IMG/VR virus record: IMGVR_UViG_3300042905_006745
Span: 1 to 47,156 of that record
Length of the DNA stretch: 47,156 bases
Strand: one strand, 5' to 3'
Source of the DNA: a virus
The notes below the pieces were generated by a model, which ran no database searches, had not been told where the DNA came from, and saw only the letters and a program-made list of their open reading frames with translations. The position numbers were made by a program, and so were the translations under genes. This document shows, one piece after another, positions 7,393 to 14,956 of this stretch. Position 1 is the stretch's first letter. Every line of letters starts with the position of its first letter.

Positions 7393-7934
7393 CAGACACC
7401 GCAGCAACACCAAAGAAGACCGTCACTTTCCGCCGTGGCCAACATTCCCGTCAGAAGTTCTATGGCGGCGGGCTCACCTTCGATCACAATGATGCCTTCA
7501 CCAACGTTGTCCTTGAAGATGACTCGGCCTTTGAAGACACAAAGAACGATGAGCTCGCGGCCTTCTTCTCCAGCCTCCAGCCAGGAGACATTGTCGGCGT
7601 GATTGGCGATCTTCTCGTCGTTCCGGAGGACTACAACTTTTCACCCGCAGTCGACCGGGTCATCCTAAACGAGTTCACTGGAGGGACGATCAAGAAGCCA
7701 CAGGCCAAGGACAAGGCAGAGATCATCTGGAAGAACAACGCCGAGCTCGGGATCTATTACCGAGCAGGATTCGTTGAGCATCTCTATCGTGACGGTGTAG
7801 CAACCGATGGTGGCCAGACCATGGAGATTGACGAGGAAGCACTCAAGGAGTCGCTCAAGCGCTCAATCGAACAAGCAAAGGCCGCGCAGACTTCCGCGGC
7901 AAACCCACAACCATCCCAGACAACGACTCCCTGA
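7389..7934 (+). CDS. Unknown protein, 181 aa, GTG start
   Basis: The start GTG (7389) overlaps the previous stop in GTGA. Residues 1-30 are basic; the middle (about 55-110) has beta-rich segments (PGDIVGVIGDLLVVPEDY); the C-terminus holds an acidic helix (EIDEEALKESLKRSIEQA) and a disordered Gln/Thr tail. I recognise no family. The helix resembles a protein-docking or ubiquitin-interacting-like short helix, but that is only a visual similarity. Coupling to the 126-residue gene suggests a pair. Confidence 0.75.
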   Translation: MTDTAATPKKTVTFRRGQHSRQKFYGGGLTFDHNDAFTNVVLEDDSAFEDTKNDELAAFFSSLQPGDIVGVIGDLLVVPEDYNFSPAVDRVILNEFTGGTIKKPQAKDKAEIIWKNNAELGIYYRAGFVEHLYRDGVATDGGQTMEIDEEALKESLKRSIEQAKAAQTSAANPQPSQTTTP

Positions 7935-7959
7935 GATCCCCAATATCTCACCATAAACA

Positions 7960-8919
7960 ATGGCATCATCACCTCCTCCCACCGTGTTCAGCAATCTCCC
8001 AAGAGAATACTCAATACCACGCCTAGCTGAATTTGTGTGGGTCGAGGACTTCTTCGTCGAGGAAATACTTGGTGGAGCAGAGCTGACCTCTGATGCGATT
8101 ATACGGGGCCTTAACGCACCACAACGTATCAAGCATATTCATTCCCAGTCTCTGACAGAAACTCTGGTCAAGATCAACAAACACAAGACATGGATCTTTG
8201 GTAACCAGACGCAGGTACCTTTCCATATCCTGGATCTATTCCTGTCATTGGGTATCAGGTACTACTTCTTCGAGTACGACTACAAACCTTGTATCTATCG
8301 CTCGATCAAGAAACATGAGCTATCTTCTGGCAAGCCATGCGACTGTCACCTGAACAGTTATGGAATGTTTCAGGCGCAGTGGATGGCAGGCGCTCAGAAG
8401 ATCTTCTGGTGCTCAACAGGCCAGAAGAATCAGTTCTATAGAATCTACCCGGAGTTGTTGGAAGACAGAGATCCTAGCAGGGATGTGATCCAGTGGAGCA
8501 CCTTCTATCCGGAATCAATCTTGAAGATGAGAGAACTCAGAGAAGCACGTCAGAGAGGAGAGGTGGAAGTGCAGGACAGGTGGATTGTTCTAGATTCTGA
8601 TAGCTGGATCAAAGGGACAGAAGACTCGGTTAAGTTTTGCCGCGAAAACAACATGAACTTCCAGCTAGTGAAAGGTGTGAGCAATGACGAGTTCCTCAGA
8701 CTCCTCAACACCAGCAAAGGCATGGTTTTCAGACCTTTGGATATAGACGTTGGATCGAGGACAGCACAAGAATGTTTGCTTGTTGGCGCTGAACCTATCT
8801 TGAATAGCAACGTTTTGCCAGTCCATGAAGAGCTTTATCGCCGCGGAAACGTAGTAGAATTGGAACAATGGCACTTGGATGGCCCCGTAAGGTTCTGGAG
8901 AAGTGTTGAAGGCTACTAG
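7960..8919 (+). CDS. Glycosyltransferase-like protein (GT-B type)
   Basis: A 319-residue protein with the outline of a GT-B glycosyltransferase. The N-terminal half has VEDFFVEEILGGAELTSDAI, a gly-rich segment common near the start of GT4-type enzymes, and WIFGNQTQVP. A four-Cys-containing middle (PCDCH, FWCSTG) is unusual. The C-terminal half has the donor-side pattern FLRLLNTSKGMVFRPLDIDVGSRTAQECLLVGAEPI, where the Glu of AQECLL would hold the nucleotide sugar. It would move a sugar from a nucleotide donor to an unknown acceptor. It stands apart from the main cassette at 12231-18532, after two unknown genes, and converges with the reverse-strand metallopeptidase, overlapping it by four bases at the stops. 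Confidence 0.65.
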   Translation: MASSPPPTVFSNLPREYSIPRLAEFVWVEDFFVEEILGGAELTSDAIIRGLNAPQRIKHIHSQSLTETLVKINKHKTWIFGNQTQVPFHILDLFLSLGIRYYFFEYDYKPCIYRSIKKHELSSGKPCDCHLNSYGMFQAQWMAGAQKIFWCSTGQKNQFYRIYPELLEDRDPSRDVIQWSTFYPESILKMRELREARQRGEVEVQDRWIVLDSDSWIKGTEDSVKFCRENNMNFQLVKGVSNDEFLRLLNTSKGMVFRPLDIDVGSRTAQECLLVGAEPILNSNVLPVHEELYRRGNVVELEQWHLDGPVRFWRSVEGY

Positions 8920-9287
8920 GCTAGATCCGAGTAGATTTCTCTATGTTTCCTGCCATGGAAGCGCACAAGGCGGCCTGCCATGAGGTTAGCCATATCCTCA
9001 AATTCCTGCAATCCCTCATCATCTTCCGGAAACACAACCCCATCCTCCATCTGTTTGCAGTGAGTCAACTCATGCGCAAGCGTCCGACAGACATCGGCAA
9101 TAGCTCTGTTCTTTGCACAGACAAAGATCCGGTTGTTGGTTAGGTCATAGTATCCTGCCGTTGGTTGCGAGCTGAACGGTTCTGTGCTCAAGGTGACCTT
9201 TGCCGGGTTTCTTATTCCCAGTTCCTTGACACAATGCTGAGCGAACTCCGTCACAATTCGCACTATTTCCTTGTCGCTCAGGTCCAT
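8916..9287 (-). CDS. HExxH zinc metallopeptidase-like protein (SprT/IrrE-like)
   Basis: A 123-residue protein with the zinc-binding signature HELTH (His72, Glu73, His76) and a downstream acidic segment EFEDMAN (95-101), where Glu95 or Glu97 could be the third metal ligand. This is the minimal gluzincin core found in SprT-like and IrrE/ImmA-like proteins and in many small phage proteins. No membrane segment or export signal is seen, so action in the cytoplasm is likely. It might cleave a repressor or a DNA-bound protein, or be structural. It is one of only two reverse-strand genes; its stop overlaps the stop of the + strand gene at 8919 (CTAG). I see no clear promoter or Shine-Dalgarno. Confidence 0.75.
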   Translation of the reverse strand: MDLSDKEIVRIVTEFAQHCVKELGIRNPAKVTLSTEPFSSQPTAGYYDLTNNRIFVCAKNRAIADVCRTLAHELTHCKQMEDGVVFPEDDEGLQEFEDMANLMAGRLVRFHGRKHREIYSDLA

Positions 9288-9329
9288 GTCGTGTTTTCGT
9301 TCTTTGTTTAACTACTGCACCAAGGGTTC

Positions 9330-9359
9330 TTGACATCTCATGCGAACACGTGCTTCAAT
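9330..9359 (+). promoter_or_regulatory. Early-type promoter for guaC
   Basis: TTGACA (9330-9335), 18-base spacer, TTCAAT (9354-9359). The predicted start is near 9366, just before ATG 9369. The -10 box is weak, so this is the poorest of the set after the one at 12195. Confidence 0.35.
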
Positions 9360-9368
9360 CAGGTCTAT

Positions 9369-10439
9369 ATGAACTCCGAACTGATGGACCGCTACTTCCC
9401 TAAACGAGTAAAATATCTTGACTATGCCAATGTTGCGATCATCCCGCAGCACTCCGACATAGCCACCCGCGCTGACGTGCGCACTGATGGGATGTTCATG
9501 AGAAATCAGGACGTCAACACCAAGTTAGAGTGGGATGTGCCAATCATCCCTGCGAACATGGATTCAATCGTCGGTATCGACCTTGTGAAGAACGTGATCA
9601 ATGCTGGGGGGATTGCATCGATGCATCGGTTCTCTACCCTAGAGCAGTTAGAAACCGACCTTGCAGCACTAGCACAGTCAAAGATCGGCCGCGACTCTTG
9701 GAAGCCGCGACTGTTTGGGTCGCTTGGTCTGCTCACAAAGGATATAGAGCAACGTCGTGCAGCACTGCTCTTTAGGCACGGGGTGCGCAACTTCATGATT
9801 GACATTGCACACGGCCATAGCAAAGACATGGTCAAATCGATTCAGTGGCTGCGTAAAACATTTGGCCAAAGAATCAATATTGGCGTTGGTAACGTCGGCA
9901 CCGCCCGGGCAGTTCAAGATTTGCACAGTGTTGGTGCAGATATCATCAAGGTTGGGATTGCTGGCGGGAAGGTGTGTCGGACAAGGAATGTGACTGGCGT
10001 GTACACTCCAATGTTCAGCACTGTCCTGGAGTGTGCCAACCTTGACTGTGTTCGGAATGGGGAGGTTCTTCTCATTGCTGATGGTGGTGTTCGCGAGTAT
10101 GGTGATGTTGCCAAAGCAATTGGTGCTGGGGCGCGTTTGGTCATGGCCGGATATCTCTTCGCTGGATGTACCGACGCAAACATGCCAACCATCTACCGAG
10201 GAATGGCTAGCAACGAGGTCGCCTACAGTGCCTATGAGCTTGGGTTGCGTGAGGATAAGCCAACTGCTGCCGCCGAGGGAGTACAGATCACCATTGCAGA
10301 GTCAAAGAAGAGTTCGGCGGACATAGTGACGGAGCTTGGTGCTGCTCTTCGCAGTGCATATTCTTATGTCGGCGCAAGAAACACCGCAGAGTTCCAAGAG
10401 TCTGTGCAGTTCGTCGAGATCGATCCAAGCCAGCGTTGA
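9369..10439 (+). CDS. guaC: GMP reductase (IMPDH/GMPR family)
   Basis: GMP reductase turns GMP into IMP with NADPH, feeding guanine back to the adenine side of purine pools. The 356-residue length matches GMPR (about 347) rather than IMP dehydrogenase, which normally carries CBS domains that are absent here. Catalytic Cys203 lies in AGGKVCRTR, followed by TGVYTPMFSTVLECA, closest to the GMPR pattern (TGVGYPQLSAV). IADGGVREYGDVAKAIGAGA is the phosphate-binding stretch. ATG 9369 is chosen over an upstream TTG (9330): it has AGG five bases upstream, and the TTG lies in the promoter's -35. A truncated IMP dehydrogenase is the alternative. Together with the nucleotide-sugar genes it may help shape nucleotide pools. 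Confidence 0.85.
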   Translation: MNSELMDRYFPKRVKYLDYANVAIIPQHSDIATRADVRTDGMFMRNQDVNTKLEWDVPIIPANMDSIVGIDLVKNVINAGGIASMHRFSTLEQLETDLAALAQSKIGRDSWKPRLFGSLGLLTKDIEQRRAALLFRHGVRNFMIDIAHGHSKDMVKSIQWLRKTFGQRINIGVGNVGTARAVQDLHSVGADIIKVGIAGGKVCRTRNVTGVYTPMFSTVLECANLDCVRNGEVLLIADGGVREYGDVAKAIGAGARLVMAGYLFAGCTDANMPTIYRGMASNEVAYSAYELGLREDKPTAAAEGVQITIAESKKSSADIVTELGAALRSAYSYVGARNTAEFQESVQFVEIDPSQR

Positions 10440-10452
10440 ACGTAAAGAAACT

Positions 10453-10941
10453 ATGCTAACACTCACCACAAACACTCAACACCCACAAAAACAGCAAGAA
10501 AAGGCCAAGACAGCAAAAGACGGCGGCAAACGAGCCGTGAAGAAGCCACAAGAGAAGGCGAACTCTCTCTCCTACATGGTCGATTGCGGTACGGACCACC
10601 ACCATCACCACAGCCAAACAGCCGTGACAGAGCCAAATCAGACACAAACATTAATCTCACCTCCAGCAGCAACAACCGAGGAAAAAGATCTAAGACGCGT
10701 TCTAGAGGCTGGCCTGATGATAAATGGTCTGAAGGTTCTGCTAGTCACTGCTGCGGAGAAGATTGACCTTCACGTCAGCCATAACGCGATCACGCCGGGA
10801 TTGCTTCAAGAGCTGGATGATATTGCTAAGGCAATCACGCTCACTACAAAGAAGCTCAACAGCATCAAATCTCCATGTTGCGACCTCTATGCACGTGTGC
10901 CAACAGCAGATGACAACGACGTTGGCGACTCAGACGATTGA
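10453..10941 (+). CDS. Unknown protein, 162 aa
   Basis: Residues 1-65 are low-complexity: Lys/Gln-rich, with a natural five-His run (DHHHHH). Residues about 75-140 form a helical domain (EEKDLRRVLEAGLMINGLKVLLVTAAEKIDL, LLQELDDIAKAITLTTKKL), followed by an acidic tail. The repeated hydrophobic spacing suggests a two-helix hairpin able to self-associate. No family recognised. ATG 10453 is 13 bases after guaC and in frame with a longer reading that would overlap guaC; the shorter start is preferred because AAAGAAA precedes it. Confidence 0.65.
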   Translation: MLTLTTNTQHPQKQQEKAKTAKDGGKRAVKKPQEKANSLSYMVDCGTDHHHHHSQTAVTEPNQTQTLISPPAATTEEKDLRRVLEAGLMINGLKVLLVTAAEKIDLHVSHNAITPGLLQELDDIAKAITLTTKKLNSIKSPCCDLYARVPTADDNDVGDSDD

Positions 10942-10966
10942 CATGTGTCATGATCGCGGCCATACT
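10938..10966 (+). promoter_or_regulatory. Early-type promoter for the Cas4-like nuclease
   Basis: TTGACA (10938-10943) overlaps the stop of the previous gene; 17-base spacer; CATACT (10961-10966). The start GTG at 10974 is 7 bases past the -10 box, so transcription would begin on or beside the start codon. The spacer includes ATGTGTCATGA, repeated at 4499-4509. Confidence 0.5.
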
Positions 10967-10973
10967 CTAGCTT

Positions 10974-12002
10974 GTGAGTAAAAACAGCAACAAGTTGAGA
11001 TTGGCCGTTCTCAACAACATTGAGAAATATAAAGCCAACCTACTGACCCAGCAGGCAACCCCGCCACAAGAGCCCACACCACCTCAGTCGACCTTCATGG
11101 AAGATATGATGTTCCTTCTGAATCCAAAGAAGCAGAACATCATCAATGCATCCTTGAACGATGGCGACATTCTGAAGAAAGATCTGGATAAGGTCAGAGA
11201 GACAGTTTCATACACCGAGCTCTCCAACTGGGTCGAGTGTCAGTGGCGCCATAAGTTGAAGTATCTAGAGGGCATCGAGCTCGAAGAGGATGGCCCATCG
11301 ATCCATACTGAGTTTGGACAGATCGGCCACGACGCCCTGGAATATTACCTAAAAGAGCGGAAGTTCGAGTCATACGACAAGATCCGCGGCGATCTCAAGG
11401 AGGCCCTCGACGTCCTTTCTGAATCTGCCCTGAAGAACCAAGACAAGCAAAGCTTCATCGACTCGCTAGAGCCAGTCCTCCAGCAGATCCCAGATTTCAT
11501 GGACCAAGCCTTTGGCAAAGATTGGAAGTTCTACGCAGCAGAGCTCCCTCTCTTTGAAACCATCGAAGGGGAACCAGACAAGGTCTTCAAAGGATTTGTT
11601 GATGCAATGTTCACGGTTCCCAAACCGGAAGGGTCGACCACCATCAAGCGCAACCCCGAGACGCTCTGGATCGTTGACTGGAAATGGAGTGGTAGCTTCT
11701 GGAGCCCCATGAAGGTCAAGGACAAGCAGCTCCAGCTCGTTCTCTACAAGCACTATGTCTCGAAGAAGTTTGACATTGACCCAAGAGACATCCGGACCGG
11801 TTTCGTTGTCTTGAAGCGTGGAACAAAGCCGTCAAAGTCTGGGAACATCAGGCTTGAGGAAGTGAATATCACAGCAAAGACCACAGAGCTAGCTATCCAG
11901 CAGCTTTCCAGGTTTTTTGGTAGCGTCCGGAAAGGGTTCTTCACGAAGAACAGGGACAGTTGCAAATACTGTGTCTACAAAGGCACCAGACACTGCACAT
12001 GA
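10974..12002 (+). CDS. PD-(D/E)XK nuclease with probable Fe-S cluster (Cas4/RecB-like)
   Basis: A 342-residue exonuclease-type protein. YTELSNWVECQWRHKL opens the domain with Cys89; the metal site is Asp210 (GFVDAMF) with Asp235 and Lys237 in VDWKWS; QLQLVLYKHYV matches the QxxxY motif of RecB-family nucleases; the C-terminus has Cys330, Cys333 and Cys341 (CKYC, RHC). One upstream Cys plus a CxxC-x7-C cluster is the iron-staple arrangement of Cas4 and AddB, holding a 4Fe-4S cluster. It probably resects DNA ends for the phage RecA or degrades host DNA. No CRISPR genes are nearby, so Cas4 here means fold only. The start codon is GTG. The last four bases overlap the next gene. Confidence 0.85.
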   Translation: MSKNSNKLRLAVLNNIEKYKANLLTQQATPPQEPTPPQSTFMEDMMFLLNPKKQNIINASLNDGDILKKDLDKVRETVSYTELSNWVECQWRHKLKYLEGIELEEDGPSIHTEFGQIGHDALEYYLKERKFESYDKIRGDLKEALDVLSESALKNQDKQSFIDSLEPVLQQIPDFMDQAFGKDWKFYAAELPLFETIEGEPDKVFKGFVDAMFTVPKPEGSTTIKRNPETLWIVDWKWSGSFWSPMKVKDKQLQLVLYKHYVSKKFDIDPRDIRTGFVVLKRGTKPSKSGNIRLEEVNITAKTTELAIQQLSRFFGSVRKGFFTKNRDSCKYCVYKGTRHCT

Positions 12003-12193
12003 ACTTTTCTACCTGGACTGTTGTGGTTAGAAGGGGCAATCCCGAACAGATCCGCGAGTTTATTCGTGCGGCTCTTGATTACTACTGGGCACCAAATCCG
12101 ACAATGATAAGACTGTTCGATCATGATCACAAATACCAAGAAGCTCGCGATTTTTGTGAGTTGGCCGACCTAGTTTCAGACCAGACCGAGTAG
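11999..12193 (+). CDS. Unknown small protein, 64 aa, coupled to the nuclease
   Basis: The ATG overlaps the nuclease stop (ATGA at 11999-12002), so translation is coupled. The protein has a beta-strand start (WTVVVRRG), a helix and an acidic end. Its C-terminal part (RLFDHDHKY, then RDFCELADLVSDQTE) resembles the end of the 74-residue protein at 13226, and the two may be paralogues. No function is evident. Confidence 0.65.
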   Translation: MNFSTWTVVVRRGNPEQIREFIRAALDYYWAPNPTMIRLFDHDHKYQEARDFCELADLVSDQTE

Positions 12194-12194
12194 T

Positions 12195-12224
12195 TTGACA
12201 CGGCCACCTGATGTGTGTTAGGGT
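12195..12224 (+). promoter_or_regulatory. Possible early-type promoter for the epimerase
   Basis: TTGACA (12195-12200), 18-base spacer, TAGGGT (12219-12224), with the ATG at 12231. The -10 box is weak (three of six consensus bases), but distance and -35 match the other members. Transcription would start on the A of the start codon. Confidence 0.4.
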
Positions 12225-12230
12225 CGTGCC

Positions 12231-13199
12231 ATGACGACTGCACAAGAAGAGGCAACGGCAAACACTAAGAGGAAAAAGATTGTGGTAACTGGGGGTGCCG
12301 GTTTCATCGGGTCGCACCTTGTCGACAAACTTTGCATGAACACGGACAACGACGTCCATGTGATCGACAACTACTCATCCTATGACTACGCTACAGCAAA
12401 GGTTTACGAAAATCCTGCGGCAACATACCACCGCAAAGATATTGTTGTGTCTGAGCTGGGACAGGTCCTGTATGGAGCGAAGGTGATCTACCACCTCGCG
12501 GCCGAAGCCAGGATTCAGGCCAGTTTTGATCGGCCAGAATGCAGTCTCAATACCAACGTGATTGGCACCATGGCTCTGCTCACCCAAGCATATGCAGCCA
12601 ACAAAGACCGCTGCGAACTACCACGGATTGTTTTCACTTCGACCAGCTCTCTCCATGCAGACGGTGTGGCCGTGAAGAAGACGGCAAACATCTTGGACAA
12701 CGTGGCGCCAAAGACACCGTACTCGATTGGTAAACTAGCCGCCGAGAAGTTGATCGAACAATACTGGGGAGCTCAGTGTGGAGGCTCTTGGGTGATTGCT
12801 CGTCTTTTCAACGTATATGGACCACGTCAACCGATCACTGGGAAGTATGCAACCGTGGTTGGGTTGTTTGAGCAGCAGCTTCTGAACGAAAAGCACTGCA
12901 CCATCGTCGGCAACGGCAAACAAACACGTGATTTCACATATGTTTTCGACGTTGTTGACGTGTTGGCTCTGCTGCAAGATCCTAGATATAGCAACGTTCA
13001 CAACCTAGCGTCTGGGTCCTCGATCAACATGTTTGACCTAGTCAACCTCCTGGTTCAACATCACAAGCTCCAGACGTACGGGTTCACACACCTCCCAGCC
13101 CGCAAAGGGGAGTCTAAGTCTGTAGTTGCATCGTCAAGTTATTCTTCCGCGATTCGAACAATTCAATGGGTCTTGCGCCCCATTGAAAACAGCGAATAA
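12231..13199 (+). CDS. NAD-dependent sugar-nucleotide epimerase/dehydratase
   Basis: An extended short-chain dehydrogenase acting on nucleotide sugars. The NAD site is GGAGFIGS (residues 21-28); HLAAEA follows as expected; the catalytic pair is Tyr164 and Lys168 in YSIGK with a STSS stretch before it; ARLFNVYGPRQ and GNGKQTRDFTYVFDVVD are typical of UDP-glucose 4-epimerase-like enzymes. Length (322) is normal. It would make or convert the activated sugar used by the glycosyltransferases that follow at 13464-18532. The exact substrate (epimerase, dehydratase or decarboxylase) cannot be told. A 9-base hairpin lies in its last codons (13162-13187). Confidence 0.9.
   Translation: MTTAQEEATANTKRKKIVVTGGAGFIGSHLVDKLCMNTDNDVHVIDNYSSYDYATAKVYENPAATYHRKDIVVSELGQVLYGAKVIYHLAAEARIQASFDRPECSLNTNVIGTMALLTQAYAANKDRCELPRIVFTSTSSLHADGVAVKKTANILDNVAPKTPYSIGKLAAEKLIEQYWGAQCGGSWVIARLFNVYGPRQPITGKYATVVGLFEQQLLNEKHCTIVGNGKQTRDFTYVFDVVDVLALLQDPRYSNVHNLASGSSINMFDLVNLLVQHHKLQTYGFTHLPARKGESKSVVASSSYSSAIRTIQWVLRPIENSE
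13162..13187 (+). repeat. Inverted repeat at the epimerase 3' end
   Basis: TTCAATGGG (13162-13170) and CCCATTGAA (13179-13187) are perfect 9-base complements around the 8-base loop TCTTGCGC, inside the last codons of the epimerase. No T-run follows, so it is not a standard terminator. It may act as an RNA-stability or processing hairpin that separates epimerase and glycosyltransferase expression. Confidence 0.5.
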
Positions 13200-13225
13200 T
13201 AAAGGCGATTTGTGTTGCAAGAACA

Positions 13226-13450
13226 ATGAGAATAATCGTGTATTACACAAAGATAGAGGCCACTTTTGGCCCAAGTAATCCAATACCGGCCGGATTAGTT
13301 TATGCCATTGGTGACATGGTTGAAAACCGTCTATTTGGCCATGCGAAGCCTCATCCAGAATATGACGACAGACTCAGAGATATTCGTTGGTTGTTGGATT
13401 TGGCTGACATTGCCGGTCTTCTACAAACAGACGATGGTTCATCATCATGA
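13226..13450 (+). CDS. Unknown small protein, 74 aa
   Basis: Starts with a beta strand (MRIIVYYTKIEATF), then a helix-rich half ending RLFGHAKPHPEYDDRLRDIRW and LDLADIAGLLQTDDG. The pattern RLF-x-H, Tyr, Arg-Asp, Leu-Ala-Asp and Gln-Thr-acidic is also seen at the end of the 64-residue protein before the epimerase. It sits between the epimerase and the first glycosyltransferase. No signal peptide or known domain. Coding is supported by position and this likely paralogue. Confidence 0.6.
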   Translation: MRIIVYYTKIEATFGPSNPIPAGLVYAIGDMVENRLFGHAKPHPEYDDRLRDIRWLLDLADIAGLLQTDDGSSS

Positions 13451-13463
13451 TAGCTGACAAGCA

Positions 13464-14186
13464 ATGAACATCCTCATCAAGTTCCCAACTCGTGGCCGAC
13501 CAGAAAAGTTCTTTGATGTTCTGCACAGGTACATGGCTGGGATCAAGGTTCGAGACAAGGTTCAATTTCTCGTGACGATTGACAGCGACGATCAGAGCAT
13601 GAACAATTCCGCGGCGATCTCCAAGCTCAACTCATATTCGAACCTGTCCTATGGGTTTGGCATGTCAAGATCAAAGATTGATGCTTGTAACAGAGATCTC
13701 AACGACTACCTCAAGACAGCCACAGTCCAGCCAGACATCATCCTGCTAGCCTCTGATGACATGATTCCTCAAGAGCGTGGCTATGATGAGATCATCAGGT
13801 CTGACATGGCGAAGCATTTCCCAGACACCGATGGTTGCCTTTGGTATAGCGATGGTTACAGGAAAGACTTCTGCACCCTGAGCATCCTTGGCAGAAGGTA
13901 CTACGACCGGTTCAACTATCTCTATCACCCTTCCTACAAGTCATTCTACTGTGACAATGAGTTCACAGAGGTTGCACAGTCGGCAGGGAAGATCAGGTAC
14001 ATTGAGAAAGTGATCATCAAGCACCTCCACCCAGACTGGATTCAGACTGATCCAAACGCACAAAGGATGCAAGAGACTTTGTTTGGAGGAACACAGCTAC
14101 ATGACCAGACGTTCATGCGCAACTCCCCATACGTGCAGACAGACAAGATGAACTACGAGAAAAGAAAAGCCGCGGGGTTTCCATAG
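13464..14186 (+). CDS. Glycosyltransferase, GT-A/GT2-like
   Basis: A 240-residue GT-A-type protein. The start NILIKFPTRGRPEKF is the usual first strand and Arg-rich turn of this group; IDSDDQS (near residue 39) and LLASDDMIP (near 97) supply Asp pairs for the metal and nucleotide sugar; the C-terminal half has DGYRKDF and a His-Pro-Asp motif (HLHPDW), common in GT2 folds. No membrane segment, so it works in the cytoplasm, before assembly if it modifies virion proteins, or on DNA. It is followed two bases later by the next transferase. Donor and acceptor are unknown. Confidence 0.75.
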   Translation: MNILIKFPTRGRPEKFFDVLHRYMAGIKVRDKVQFLVTIDSDDQSMNNSAAISKLNSYSNLSYGFGMSRSKIDACNRDLNDYLKTATVQPDIILLASDDMIPQERGYDEIIRSDMAKHFPDTDGCLWYSDGYRKDFCTLSILGRRYYDRFNYLYHPSYKSFYCDNEFTEVAQSAGKIRYIEKVIIKHLHPDWIQTDPNAQRMQETLFGGTQLHDQTFMRNSPYVQTDKMNYEKRKAAGFP

Positions 14187-14188
14187 CC

Positions 14189-14956
14189 ATGAAGATGCCA
14201 TCATTCCTTAAGCCATCAGAAGACAACAAGAAACACCCTCGCAGAGTCATCTCATATTCGCTCTGGGGCAACAATCCGAAATACGTGATCGGAGCCATTG
14301 AGAATGCCAAACAGGCCCCAGAATATTATCCTGGATGGGATACGAGGTTCTATATCGGAAAGAACACGGACTCATCAATTGTAAATCATCTGTCGCGGGT
14401 GGGGTCGCACGTTGATATACGCATGATGCCAGATGACGAGCCGAGCTGGTCAGGAACGTTCTGGCGATTCTATCCCATAGACGAACCAGACACTGTCTTT
14501 ATATCGCGAGATTGTGACTCAAGGCTTTCTGAACGTGAATCACTGGCCGTACATCAATGGCTGGAGACTGACAAGACATATCACATCATGCGCGATCATC
14601 CGGCGCACGACATTGAGATCCTTGCTGGGATGTGGGGAGCAAAGCCAAAGGAAGGCCGCAAGCCTGTGAAAGACCTGATCGATCTATGGTTGCAAACCAA
14701 GGCAAAGAAGGACTACTGGCAGGTTGATCAGGATTTTCTCAAGGATGTTTTCTGGCGCAGGTACAACGTTGCCAACGATTCAGTGGCCCATGACGAGTTC
14801 TTCACTAAGTTCACTCATTCCATCACCCTTCCATTCCCTTCGCAGAGGGTCGACTATGAGTTTGTTGGTGATGTGTTTGATGCAGCAAACAGGCGTCATC
14901 CGGAATATTGGAAGAAGGTTGCTGAAGTGATCTTGCAAGGAGGGAAGGTTAGATAG
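14189..14956 (+). CDS. Glycosyltransferase-like protein with a DxD motif
   Basis: A 255-residue protein with the classic metal site RDCDSRLSERE (107-117), where DCD is the DxD motif, and IEILAGMWGAK, a segment usual in Och1-like and related GT-A enzymes near the acceptor site. The N-terminus SYSLWGNNPKYVIGA also fits this group. Start ATG 14189 comes two bases after the previous stop. The gene ends directly against the next ATG, so the set is tightly linked. The alternative is a catalytically different sugar-binding relative, but the intact DxD argues for activity. Confidence 0.75.
   Translation: MKMPSFLKPSEDNKKHPRRVISYSLWGNNPKYVIGAIENAKQAPEYYPGWDTRFYIGKNTDSSIVNHLSRVGSHVDIRMMPDDEPSWSGTFWRFYPIDEPDTVFISRDCDSRLSERESLAVHQWLETDKTYHIMRDHPAHDIEILAGMWGAKPKEGRKPVKDLIDLWLQTKAKKDYWQVDQDFLKDVFWRRYNVANDSVAHDEFFTKFTHSITLPFPSQRVDYEFVGDVFDAANRRHPEYWKKVAEVILQGGKVR

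Noticed and set aside
9330-9368. Upstream TTG start for GMP reductase
   Set aside because: The added 13 residues have no counterpart in the family and the TTG falls in the promoter -35; ATG 9369 has a ribosome site.
10336-10452. N-terminal extension of the 162-residue gene inside guaC
   Set aside because: It overlaps the GMP reductase C-terminus and gives Ser-rich sequence typical of a shadow; ATG 10453 has AAAGAAA upstream.
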